DNA of 20,783 nt from Clostridiales bacterium (GTDB lineage Bacteria > Bacillota > Clostridia > Christensenellales > JAISNN01). Made by a program: the position numbers and the translations under genes. The DNA lies in contig JAITOQ010000103.1 in NCBI GenBank assembly GCA_031289865.1, positions 1-20,783 of the forward strand, in the 5' to 3' direction. Position 1 is the stretch's first letter. Every line of letters begins with the position of its first letter. The notes beneath the pieces were generated by a model. It had not been told where the DNA came from and did no database searches. It saw only the letters and a list, made by a program, of their open reading frames with translations. Below are positions 8,019-16,200 of this stretch, piece after piece.

Positions 8019-8115
8019 GAGTTGAGAATTGAAAGTTGAGAGTTGAAAATTAAGGATTATAAGAGAGGGAATGACACTCGCTTTTTAGTGAAAAAAGGGA
8101 AAGAATAAGAGTTGA
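8010..8115 (+). repeat. Heptamer array A3 flanked by a 16-bp direct repeat
   Basis: GTTGAGA, ATTGAAA, GTTGAGA, GTTGAAA and tail ATTAAGGAT span 8021-8057. AATGACAC (8070-8077), a fragment of element C, follows. AAAGAATAAGAGTTGA occurs at 8010-8025, around the rbfA stop, and again at 8100-8115, abutting the nrnA start, exactly 90 bp apart. Confidence 0.8.
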
Positions 8116-9095
8116 TGGAAAAATTGAAAAAAATCGCTTCGGTGTTGTTGCAAAAGACCAAAATTGCGTTGATTTGCCATATCAATCCCGACGGCGATAC
8201 GGTAGGCTCCGCGCTTGCGCTTTACGGTGCGCTAAGAGTTTTGGGGATAGAGGCGGATCTTCTTTCCGCTGATCCGATCGGCGACAAATTGAAGTATTTG
8301 CCTTTTTGCAATAGATTTAATACGGCAAATCAAGTTTTAAACGAGGGAACACCGCAGCCGTACGAGGCTGCCGTCATCATTGACGCGGGCGATAAGAGCC
8401 GCGTGGGGACGATGAGCGCGACGTTCGATGCGGCTGAAATCAAGATTTGTATCGATCATCACAAGACCCATACGCTCAAATGCGACTATATGTACGTCGA
8501 CCCCGAAAAGGCGGCGACCGCGGAAATCATCTATACGTTGATTAAGGAATTTCCCGTCGATTGCTTGACGCGTGAGGTCGCGACGAATCTTTTTGCGGGG
8601 ATTTTGACGGACAGCGGTTGTTTTACCTACCCGTCCGTCACCGCCGAAACGCACAAGGTCGCCGCGGAATTATACGGTTACGGGATAGACGCAGCGGAGA
8701 TCGCTTATCACGTTTTCAAAAAAAAGACGAAACCCGCGTTTCTTTTGGCGGGAAAGGCTCTCGGAAACACGAGATTTTTTAAGAACGATACGATCGGGGT
8801 AGTGACGTTTTTTTTGAACGACTTCGCCGAAACGGGAACGGGCATGGACGAAACCGACGGAATAGTCAATACCGTTCAGTCGATCGACACCGTAAAAGCC
8901 GCAATCGCTATCACCGAAGCGGACAAAACCCACTATAAGGTCAGCATACGCACCAAAGAACCCGTTGACGCTTCGGATATCGCGGGCGAATTCGGCGGCG
9001 GCGGGCATAGGTTAGCCGCGGGGTGCAGAATAGCGGGAGTGTATGAGGACGTCGTGGAAAGATTGGTAAAGGCGGCGGGAGATCGAATCGTTTAA
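8115..9095 (+). CDS. nrnA: DHH-DHHA1 phosphoesterase, NrnA-like (nanoRNase/pAp phosphatase)
   Basis: 326 residues from ATG 8115. NrnA-type enzymes degrade short oligoribonucleotides and dephosphorylate pAp, using two Mn ions. The metal-binding motifs are CHINPDGDTVGSA (His22, Asp26, Asp28), VIIDAGD, IDHHKT (Asp114-His116) and NLFAGILTDSGCF. The DHHA1 domain carries GEFGGGGHRLAAGC (His298) for substrate binding. It lies between rbfA and truB as in many Clostridia. The ribosome binding site is poor (AAGGGA lies about 14 bases upstream) and the start codon sits in a heptamer-like GTTGATG. The stop TAA directly abuts heptamer array A4. Confidence 0.9.
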   Translation: MEKLKKIASVLLQKTKIALICHINPDGDTVGSALALYGALRVLGIEADLLSADPIGDKLKYLPFCNRFNTANQVLNEGTPQPYEAAVIIDAGDKSRVGTMSATFDAAEIKICIDHHKTHTLKCDYMYVDPEKAATAEIIYTLIKEFPVDCLTREVATNLFAGILTDSGCFTYPSVTAETHKVAAELYGYGIDAAEIAYHVFKKKTKPAFLLAGKALGNTRFFKNDTIGVVTFFLNDFAETGTGMDETDGIVNTVQSIDTVKAAIAITEADKTHYKVSIRTKEPVDASDIAGEFGGGGHRLAAGCRIAGVYEDVVERLVKAAGDRIV

Positions 9096-9337
9096 GTTGA
9101 AAGTTGAGGATTTTTAATGCAGAATGCAAAATGCAGAATTACGGATTAAAGGAAAAGTCGGTGTCATTCTGAGCGCAGCGAAGAATCTAAAACGATTTCT
9201 CCGAATAATATTGTGATAATAATCCGATTAGCGGTCGAACGGCTAACGTTTGAGATTCTTCGCTATGCTCAGAATGACATCGACTTTATTTTAAAATCCG
9301 CAATTCTGCATTCTGCATTTTGCATTCTGCATTTTGA
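9096..9337. repeat. Composite repeat A4-B3-C4...C5-B4, large inverted structure
   Basis: In order: A4 (9096-9110, two heptamers), B3 forward (9112-9147, tail TACGGAT), C4 forward (9157-9206), a 40-bp centre without clear features, C5 reverse (9246-9287), then AAATCCGCA and B4 reverse (9294-9337). B3-C4 and C5-B4 are inverted copies of each other, giving an imperfect palindrome of ~225 bp that fills the nrnA-truB gap. Short reading frames across it merely translate the repeats. Confidence 0.85.
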
Positions 9338-9351
9338 ATTACAAAGGAAGT

Positions 9352-11292
9352 ATGAACGGTTTTTTAAACATCTACAAGCCTTGCGGTATGTCGTCCTCAG
9401 ACGTCGTCGTCAAGGTAAAAAAACGAATTTTCGCGCTCTTCGGAGATAAAAAAATCCGTGTCGGGCATCTTGGGACGCTCGACCCCGCCGCAGAGGGCGT
9501 TTTGGTCGTTGCGGTCGGGACGGCGGCAAGGCTTTTTGACCGATTTCTCAAAAAACGGAAGCTTTACCGTGCAGAAGTGACCTTCGGTATCGAGACCGAT
9601 ACGCTTGACCGCGAGGGAACCGTGGTTCGGTCGGGCGGCAAAATCCCCGAACACGCGGAGCTTGTGCGTGCGGCAAAGAGTCTCACGGGCGAGGTCTTTC
9701 AGATGCCGCCTCAATATTCGGCAAAATCCGTCGGGGGCGTGCGGGCGTATCAACTTGCAAGACAAGGTGAAACCGTCGAGCTTTCGCCCAAAAAGGTCAC
9801 CATAAGCGGTATAGATATTTTGTCGTACGCGGACGGGGTCGCGGAGATAGAGGTAGATTGTTTGGGCGGCGTGTATATCAGAAGTATTGCGCGTGACTTA
9901 GGCGCGGAGTGCGGTACGTTTGCGTACATGAGCCGCTTGACAAGACTTCAAGCGGGCGCGTTTAAAGCTTGCGACGCGGTGAGCCTTGAGGAATTTTTGG
10001 GTCGTGACAAAATTGATTTGATACCGACCGAATCCGCGTTGACGGATATTCCGCGCTATGACGTCGCGGACGGGCTTTTCGGAAAACTCGACAACGGCGT
10101 AAAACTGTCCGAAAAGGAGCTTTTAGGTCTTCCCGTCGGGGAGTTTCGTATATACGCTAAAAATAGGCTTTTCGGGATAGGAAAAAATTGCGAGGGAATG
10201 CTGGAAATAGAAACGAGACTTTGGGAAGAAGAGAAAGGGGAGTTGAAAGTTGAAAACGGAAAGTTGAAAGTTGAGGAAGAGAAAGGGGAGTTGAAAGTTG
10301 AAAACGGAAAGTTGAAAGTTGAGGAAGAGAACGGGAAGTTGAAAGTTGATGAGAAAAATGACGGGCTTTGGGGAGAAAGTCAAATACCGAAAATAATTTC
10401 TTTCGGAGAGAAAGTCGGCGAACCGTTGATAGTCGTATTGGGCTATATGGATTGCGTCCATATAGGACATAGGAGCTTGATTTGTGAGGCGAAAGCGCAA
10501 GCCGATAAAAACTCGGTTAAGACGGCTGTTGTGACGTTTGCTAACAATCCTTATAGGACGCTCGGAAAGGATATTTTGCCCGTGTATGATTTTGAGACGC
10601 GGCTTAGGTATTTCGAGACGGATTATGTCTTGTGCGCGGAGTTTGACGAGGAGTTTAGGCGCATGACGGGAGAGGCTTTTTTGGATAAGCTTTTTGACGG
10701 CGCGGATATACGCGGCGCGGTCGTCGGGGAGGACTATCGCTTTTCCGCGGGTGCGGCTTGGGGGATAAGAGAGCTTAGGGAGTATTTAGAGCGGAGAGGA
10801 GTGCCTCTTTTTGTATGCGGGACGGTAAAGGACGGCGGCGAAAAGATCGGCAGTTCGCGGATTCGCGCATATCTTACGGAGGGAAATATAGAGGGCGCAA
10901 ACAGACTTTTAGGCCGTTCGTATTTTGTTTCGGGGCGCGTGATCCGCGGAACGGGAACGGGTGCGGCGATCGGGTTTCCGACGGCGAATATAGAGCCGCC
11001 AACGGAAACCGTTCGCTTAAAAGAGGGCGTATATCTTACGCGGTCGCGCATAAACGGCGGCGAGTTTCACCCGTCTGTCACAAACGCGGGTGCGCGTCCG
11101 ACCTTTTCGGACGAGGGGAAATACCTCTTTGAGAGCTATATCGACGGAATAAGCGGAGAACAGTACGGAAAGCTGTTGGAAATTGAGTTTTTGGAGAGAA
11201 TAAGGGACGTTGTGCGCTTTGACACAAAGGAAGAGTTGGTTAAACAGCTTAAGAGCGACGCGGAACGCATTAAGTTGAAAATTGAGAGTTGA
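9352..11292 (+). CDS. truB-ribF: TruB-RibF fusion: tRNA pseudouridine-55 synthase plus riboflavin kinase/FAD synthetase
   Basis: 646 residues from ATG 9352, which has AAGGAAG just upstream and begins MNGFLNIYKPCGMSSSDVV as TruB does. Residues 1-~290 are TruB, with VGHLGTLDPAAEGVL (catalytic Asp44), which makes pseudouridine 55 in the tRNA T-loop. Residues ~292-335 are a charged linker (repeats of GELKVENGKLKVEEEK) encoded by the same heptamers found between genes. Residues ~345-646 are bifunctional RibF: FAD-synthetase part with LGYMDCVHIGH (usual form GxFDGVHxGH) and GEDYRFS, then flavokinase part with GFPTANI, EGVYL and NAGARPTF. In most Bacillota truB and ribF are adjacent separate genes. 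No in-frame ATG or GTG before the RibF active-site region was seen, only linker TTG codons. The last codons (KLKIES) and stop lie in array A6. Confidence 0.9.
   Translation: MNGFLNIYKPCGMSSSDVVVKVKKRIFALFGDKKIRVGHLGTLDPAAEGVLVVAVGTAARLFDRFLKKRKLYRAEVTFGIETDTLDREGTVVRSGGKIPEHAELVRAAKSLTGEVFQMPPQYSAKSVGGVRAYQLARQGETVELSPKKVTISGIDILSYADGVAEIEVDCLGGVYIRSIARDLGAECGTFAYMSRLTRLQAGAFKACDAVSLEEFLGRDKIDLIPTESALTDIPRYDVADGLFGKLDNGVKLSEKELLGLPVGEFRIYAKNRLFGIGKNCEGMLEIETRLWEEEKGELKVENGKLKVEEEKGELKVENGKLKVEEENGKLKVDEKNDGLWGESQIPKIISFGEKVGEPLIVVLGYMDCVHIGHRSLICEAKAQADKNSVKTAVVTFANNPYRTLGKDILPVYDFETRLRYFETDYVLCAEFDEEFRRMTGEAFLDKLFDGADIRGAVVGEDYRFSAGAAWGIRELREYLERRGVPLFVCGTVKDGGEKIGSSRIRAYLTEGNIEGANRLLGRSYFVSGRVIRGTGTGAAIGFPTANIEPPTETVRLKEGVYLTRSRINGGEFHPSVTNAGARPTFSDEGKYLFESYIDGISGEQYGKLLEIEFLERIRDVVRFDTKEELVKQLKSDAERIKLKIES
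10225..10350 (+). repeat. 48-bp tandem units inside truB-ribF (linker-encoding heptamers)
   Basis: Two near-identical 48-bp units (10225-10272, 10273-10320) and a partial third (10321-10350). Each contains two copies of AGTTGAAAGTTGA, the family A heptamer pair, separated by AAACGGA and joined by GAGGAAGAGAAAGGGG. The 16-codon unit keeps the frame open, whereas plain GTTGAAA arrays close all frames. The units differ by very few bases, so the duplication looks recent. Confidence 0.92.
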
Positions 11293-11340
11293 AAGTTGAA
11301 AATTAAGGATAAAAAGAGAAACAAGCACTTTGCATTTTTT
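11274..11340 (+). repeat. Heptamer array A6 plus truncated element F
   Basis: GTTGAAA, ATTGAGA, GTTGAAA, GTTGAAA and ATTAAGGAT (11274-11310) overlap the 3' end of truB-ribF. AAAAAGAGAAACAAGCACTT and the next bases to 11340 match the first ~30 bp of element F at 12061. The F sequence then stops where element E begins. Confidence 0.8.
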
Positions 11341-11456
11341 GTAGGGGACGATGCCTTCATCGTCCCGTATCCGAATAAAAAAGTAGTGGAATTTCATCTA
11401 TCCCGTAAATAAGAGGTTTCTTGTTTTTGCGGGACGATGAGGGCATCGTCCCCTAC
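11341..11456. repeat. Element E: paired palindromes in inverted orientation
   Basis: 27-bp ends (11341-11367 and 11430-11456) are inverted copies with one mismatch. Each end is itself a hairpin: GGGACGATG-CCTT-CATCGTCCC (11345-11366) and GGGACGATG-AGGG-CATCGTCCC (11431-11452). The 62-bp middle has no reading frame. The structure resembles REP/BIME-like or MITE-like elements and could also stop transcription after truB-ribF. Confidence 0.75.
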
Positions 11457-11489
11457 AGTAGGAGTGCCGTTATAAAAATGGTTTTTTGT

Positions 11490-11517
11490 TATAATTATTA
11501 CAAATATGCAATAGAGG
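11490..11517 (+). promoter_or_regulatory. Extended -10 promoter and ribosome binding site of the SF0329-like gene
   Basis: TATAAT (11490-11495) preceded by TGT gives an extended -10. No good -35 is seen at the usual spacing. AGAGGT (11512-11517) is a ribosome binding site 6 bases before ATG 11524. This suggests the gene is transcribed on its own, after the truB-ribF unit and element E. Confidence 0.55.
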
Positions 11518-11523
11518 TACTAA

Positions 11524-12042
11524 ATGAAACAACCGTGGTCTAAAACGCGTCAAATATTAGAGCAAGATTTTCTTTGCGAGTCTTTACGCGGACGCGTTAT
11601 GTATTTTCAGACGCGCTATCACAAGGCGCACGACGATGGCGGACGGGTTGTCGTCATTGTGGACAAGGTTGAAAAGATAAATTTTCCTTTTACAAATGAA
11701 ACGGCGGGCTATTTTACGGTGGTTGAGCGTGGAATAGACTATACAAACTTGTCGCGTGATGAGTACATGAAATTGCTTAATGAAATTGAATCCGAACTAA
11801 AATCGAAAGGCATATTTGAACCGTGGGATTTTTTTGAAGCCGTTGAAATATTATTTTCAAGCGACATACAAGACGCGTTAAAATCGGAAAATCCGGTTGT
11901 GCGTATGTTGGCAATCCTTGATAGGCGGGTCGGTAAACGTTCGTTAGAACGGATTAAACTAACGGTCGATAAACAGCCCGAATGGTTGCAGTTTTTCTAT
12001 CGATTAAGACTTGAAGCGGAAGGAATAAAAGTTGAGAGTTGA
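11524..12042 (+). CDS. Small conserved protein, resembles the SF0329 family
   Basis: 172 residues, no signal peptide or membrane segment. The opening WSKTRQILEQDFLCESLRGRVMYFQTRYHKAHDDGGR matches my memory of SF0329-type proteins (about 150-180 residues, found scattered in Bacillota and Proteobacteria), whose function is unknown to me. The second half (VRMLAILDRRVGKRSLERIKL and EWLQFFYRLRLEAEG) looks helical and resembles the conserved C-terminal part of that group. The final codons (KVES) and TGA are contributed by heptamer array A7. The scattered distribution of this family and its repeat-bounded position suggest an accessory gene. Confidence 0.7.
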   Translation: MKQPWSKTRQILEQDFLCESLRGRVMYFQTRYHKAHDDGGRVVVIVDKVEKINFPFTNETAGYFTVVERGIDYTNLSRDEYMKLLNEIESELKSKGIFEPWDFFEAVEILFSSDIQDALKSENPVVRMLAILDRRVGKRSLERIKLTVDKQPEWLQFFYRLRLEAEGIKVES

Positions 12043-12060
12043 GAGTTGAAAAGCAAGGAT
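12031..12060 (+). repeat. Heptamer array A7
   Basis: GTTGAGA, GTTGAGA, GTTGAAA and tail AGCAAGGAT. It overlaps the last four codons of the preceding gene and leads straight into element F copy 1. Confidence 0.88.
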
Positions 12061-12180
12061 AAAAAGAGAAACAAGCACTTTGTATTTTATATTAGATAAA
12101 AAAGCGTTAAAATTTTTGAAAAGAGTGCAGAGAAAAAATTTTTTTAAAAATTTTGTCTCGCACCTCTATTATCAAAAAAA
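12061..12180 (+). repeat. Element F copy 1, upstream of the endonuclease IV-like gene
   Basis: About 120 bp, clearly similar to 19768-19890. It contains GATAAAAAAGCGTTAAAATT, then an imperfect inverted repeat (12122-12167) from AGAG to CTCT with AT-rich arms around AAAATTTTTTTAAAAATTTT and GAGA/TCTC steps. It ends about 17 bp before the ATG at 12198. Confidence 0.8.
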
Positions 12181-12197
12181 TTAAAGGGTTTACAACG

Positions 12198-13040
12198 ATG
12201 ATAAAATTCGGTCCCGCGGGGAACAGCGGCAGCTTTTATGCGGAAGGAAACAAGCACACGGTGGAGATGCCGAAGTGGTTAAATGGTCGGGGACTTGACT
12301 GCTTTGAGTATTCGCTTGGTAAAGGGATTTTGATAAAGGAAGAAACCGCGGCGGCGATAGGTGCGGCGGCGAGTGAATTCGGGATAGAAATGAGCGTACA
12401 CGCGCCGTACTTTATCAACTTTGCGCGTGAGGAATCGTATGAAAAATCGGAAGGGTACATTCTCGAATCTCTCAAGGTCTTAAAGGCTTTCGGCGGTAAT
12501 AGATTGGTTTTTCATGTCGGTTCGCCCGTAAAACAAGCGCGGGAAGACGCGGTTCGCATTGCTTGCGAGGCTCTTTTAAGGCTTGCGGACGCCGTGAAAG
12601 GCACGGGACTTTACGACGGGATACGTCTTTGTCCCGAAACCATGGGCAAAATCGGTCAAATCGGTTCGGTAGACGAGATAATTAAGCTTAGCGCGCTCGA
12701 CCCGATCTATACTCCGTGCATAGATTTTGGGCACGTCAACGCACGCGAACAAGGCTTGTTAAAGGACGCGGACGCGTATCTTGGGATAGTCGAGAGGTTT
12801 TTGGACGTAATCGGGGAGCGGGCGCGTACGATGCACGTCCATTTTAGCCGTATAGAATACAGCACGGGCGGCGAGGTGCGGCATCTTACCTTTTCCGACG
12901 ACCGCTACGGCCCGTATTTTGAGGATTTTGCGCCCGTGATACGGAGGACGGGGCTTGAACCGTATATTATTTGCGAATCCGACGGAACACAAGCGGAGGA
13001 TGCGGCGGAGATGAAGAGACTTTATTTAAGTAATAGGTAA
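12198..13040 (+). CDS. Endonuclease IV-like TIM barrel protein (AP endonuclease family 2)
   Basis: 280 residues from ATG 12198, with AAAGGG 9 bases upstream. A TTG at 12153 would start inside the element F palindrome and is rejected. Endonuclease IV cuts DNA at abasic sites using three Zn ions. Candidate ligands are SVHAPYFINFA (His68), VFHVGS (His106), CPETMGKIGQIG (Glu147), CIDFGHVNAR (Asp176, His179), MHVHFSRIEY (His213 or His215), VRHLTF (His229) and ICESDGTQ (Glu260). The DxH motif of classical Nfo is Val-Arg-His here, so Asp227 is replaced. I recall a Clostridial subgroup with the same CPETMGK and HFSKIEY motifs, so activity on abasic DNA is probable but not certain. The end LSNR-stop is encoded by array D2. 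Confidence 0.82.
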   Translation: MIKFGPAGNSGSFYAEGNKHTVEMPKWLNGRGLDCFEYSLGKGILIKEETAAAIGAAASEFGIEMSVHAPYFINFAREESYEKSEGYILESLKVLKAFGGNRLVFHVGSPVKQAREDAVRIACEALLRLADAVKGTGLYDGIRLCPETMGKIGQIGSVDEIIKLSALDPIYTPCIDFGHVNAREQGLLKDADAYLGIVERFLDVIGERARTMHVHFSRIEYSTGGEVRHLTFSDDRYGPYFEDFAPVIRRTGLEPYIICESDGTQAEDAAEMKRLYLSNR

Positions 13041-13065
13041 CAAGTAATAGGTAATAAGTAAGGAT
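13030..13065 (+). repeat. Heptamer array D2 (GTAATAR)
   Basis: GTAATAG, GTAACAA, GTAATAG, GTAATAA and tail GTAAGGAT. It provides the last three codons (part of Ser, Asn, Arg) and the TAA stop of the preceding gene. It matches D1 at 4114 closely although the genes are unrelated. Confidence 0.9.
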
Positions 13066-13214
13066 TTTTAATGTAAAATGCAGAATGCAGAATTACTGAT
13101 ATAAAGAGAGTGGATTCGTAGAAATCGTTTGAGATTCTTCGCGTTCGCTCAGAATGACACCGACTTTTTAAAAATCCGCAATTCTGCATTTTGCATTCTG
13201 CATTTTGCATTAAA
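13066..13214. repeat. Composite repeat B5-C6-B6
   Basis: B5 forward (13066-13100, tail TACTGAT) is followed by element C reverse (13114-13168, loop GAAC between the GC steps), then AAATCCGCA and B6 reverse (to 13214). B5 and B6 are inverted relative to each other with C in the centre. The end lies 18 bases before the start codon of the next gene, close to its GGGGG ribosome binding site. Confidence 0.85.
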
Positions 13215-13232
13215 TATAAGGGGGCTAAACAC

Positions 13233-16200
13233 ATGAAAAACAAGTTGTATCTATCGTATGCACTAAGCTCGGCGGCTTTTGCGCTCGCCGTACTGCTGCT
13301 CAGCGGGGTTGTTCTATTCAATCCTATCGAAACGTCGCTCTTTTGGGGGCGAACCGCGCTCGGCACGATCAACGTCACTATGTACTTAACCGTCATAGCC
13401 GCATATGCTTTTTATATGCTGCGTCCGCGGCTGACCCCGCAAATCAAGGAGTGGACGGATATTTTGCTCTTTGTTTCGCTCTTTTCCGCACTAATTACAG
13501 CAACGCTTACCACGGGCTACAATCAAGAAAGTTGGTTTCTCGCGTTTAGTTGGTTCGTCAAAAATTACGGGTATATGTTCGGGTTTGTGATAGGGCTTTC
13601 TATGGCGAGTATTATGGGCGGTTTTCAAATTTTTACCGCTTCGTACGACCGCGCTTATGTACAAGAAAAGGGTACGAATGCAAAGTTTCGCGGCTTGTTT
13701 GCGTTCGTCGTAAAATTTGCGGCGATCGCTATATCGTTGTTTGCCGTGTGGCGGTACTGTTCGCATGTCGTTTTGCTCTTTGCGCTGTTTGGGTACGCTC
13801 TTTTGTTTGCGGCTACGGCTCTTTTCTTTAAGCTGACCGCAAAAAAATCTCCCCTAAATCCTTATGCGGAGGCGCGGTTCGCGTCGTATTCTCCGAAATC
13901 AAAAGAGGAAATAAGTCGGCTTTACGGCGAACAATACAACGGAAAAAAGCTGAAAAACGCGTATATACGCATGTTTTCGCGTGCGGGATACGCTCCGTCT
14001 AAGAGGGACTTGAGGACGGTTAGGAATCTCATCAGCTTTTTTGTCCTATTTATCGCGATAGGCATCTACGGAATAATCGATAACTCCGAAATCCTATTTT
14101 TTCCCGGCGCGCCGATACCGGGCACGGTCAGAGGGTTTCAGATTGCGGCGATAGTAGCCGCTATCCTCTTTATCCTCACGCTTACGCGCTTGATTTATGC
14201 GGAGCTTTTGGACGTAAAAAAGAATATTTTGATTGAAAAAAATCGCAAAAGCGCGTTTGGCGGCGGGTCGCTCGTTTATATCGTCAAATCGATATTCGAG
14301 GTCTTTGCACTCGCAATGGCGGTCTACTATTTTTGTATCGTCATCTATCTCCCTAACATGTTTATCAAGGAGTTAGCTTTTATAGCGGTCGGCGCGGTGA
14401 TATATTTCGTTGCGGTGCGGCTCGCTAAAAAATCCAAAAAAGGCGACCGATCGGACGTCGCGGCAAAGGGTGTGTACTTTTTTGCGGTACTCCTCTTTTT
14501 AGGGTGCGCCGCGCTCCTACTTTGGGACAACCTCACAAACGGTTATCAATATACGGGATACGTCACAGCCGTGGATAATTTTCCGTTTAAATTCATTCTC
14601 TCTTATTGGCACGCGGCGGCGATAGGTATCGTCGTGGGTATCGTGCTTTCCGACAAGCTGCACTACAGCTTCGGCAGAACGGAATGCTTTTCGCCGCGTA
14701 ACGGACGCGCCGCGGGAATATCGGTCGCGGTCTTTTTGATCGGGCTTTTGACGGTCGGTTTCGGTCACGCGCTCACCCTCTTAAACGGCGCGGGCGGTTG
14801 GCCTCCGACATGGGAATTTAAACTCTTTGATATCCCTTTCGGCAGATTTTTTACCGTGGCGTTTGCGGCAATGTTTCCGATAGCGTTTATCGTCGATATC
14901 CTTACCAACATATATCTTTTGAAAAAACCGAAAAATGCGGAGCTTGCGGACGCGCCTATAGAAGCGGCGCAAAACGGCGGCGCGGTCGATACCGTGCAGT
15001 ACGGCGGTATCGCACGGAACGACGTTGCACCGTACGGTGCAACGTACGGAGCGCAATACGGCTCGCAATACGGTTTGCGGCAAGGTTCGTCTTACGGTTC
15101 CGCGCCTTACGGGGCGCAGTACGGTTCGCCGTACGGGGGCGCGCCTAATCGCGCTCCTTACGGTTCGCCGTACGGAGGTGCGCAATACGGAGGTTCGCCG
15201 TACGGTGGTGCGCAACAAGTGGCGGCGAAGTGCCGCGCCGAACAATATGCCGCGCAGTGCTGCACGGAAGAGGTCGTTGCGGTCAAAAAATCACACGCGC
15301 TGAGGACGTTCGGCATATTGCTTTCGTGTATTCTATTGGTCGCGTCGGTTCCGCTTGCCGCGCTTTTGACGAGAAGCGGCTTTTCACGCGATATCCTCGC
15401 GGAGAGCGACGGCTATTTTATTTGGGCGGCGGATTCTTATGAAAAGGTCATGCCAAAGGCATATGTCAGTAAAGTCGGCTCAAAACGCGTCGATGCCGTC
15501 ACTATCGACGTGGCGCGAAACGAGTACGGGAGCTTACAGCTCGTATGGAACACCGCGACGGAAATTTCGGAGCTTAACGCGTCGGTTTATATTAAAGAAA
15601 AAGACGGCGGAGCTATTATATCCGACGCAAGCTTGCGTTTGGCGGTGACACTCTATGAGGAAACTTATCCCGAAATCCTTGCGCCGATCGACGGTCAAAG
15701 CCTTAAAAAAGGGGAAAATACGTCGATTTGGTTTAGCTTCTTTACGGATTACGACCAAAAACCGGGGGACTATAGAGCGGAAATAAAATTTACCTTCCGT
15801 GCGGGCGCGGACACGGCTCTCAAAGAAGAAACCGTCAATGTAGACATTTCGGTCGCGCCTTACGCGCTCCCTAAGACCGCACACTACTTCTATAACCTCC
15901 CTTGGGACGAAACTCAAGTGACTACGGATTTTTATGCTAAATACAAGCAGTATAACGACGGTTCGGAGCTCATCGACTCGCTGCACAACCGTACCGCGTG
16001 GTACGACGACGTGAAAGGCGAGTGGGATTTTGACCGACCGCTCACCGAAGCCGTGATTAAAAAGACCCTTAGAGATTGGGGCGCGACGGTCGCAACGGGT
16101 ACCGACCTTTGGGAATTGTGGGCGGATATTCAGACTAAAGCGTTACAAGGCGGCAGACCCGATCTATTGATGCCGTATATCTCGCTCTTAAATATCGGGA

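Noticed and set aside
9334..9351. Upstream TTG start for truB
   Set aside because: It is part of the B4 repeat end. ATG 9352 has AAGGAAG and the conserved MNGFLNIYKP beginning.
9213..9449. Short plus-strand reading frame reading through C and B repeats into truB
   Set aside because: Its protein is only the translation of repeat modules and then the wrong frame of truB. The same peptide patterns appear wherever the repeats occur.
10123..10500. Minus-strand reading frame with repetitive NFQL peptides
   Set aside because: It is antisense to the heptamer linker of truB-ribF. The repetitive peptide comes from TTTCAAC units, with no ribosome binding site or family resemblance.
12153..12197. Upstream TTG start for the endonuclease IV-like gene
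   Set aside because: It falls inside the element F palindrome. The ATG at 12198 gives the family N-terminus (IKFGPAGNS).
13191..13232. Upstream TTG start for the DUF4091 membrane protein
   Set aside because: It lies in heptamer array B6 and lacks a ribosome binding site. The ATG at 13233 has AAGGGGG at a good distance.
14781..15245. Arg-rich minus-strand frame opposite the Tyr-Gly repeats
   Set aside because: Arises from the repetitive TACGG codons of the plus-strand gene, with no independent support.
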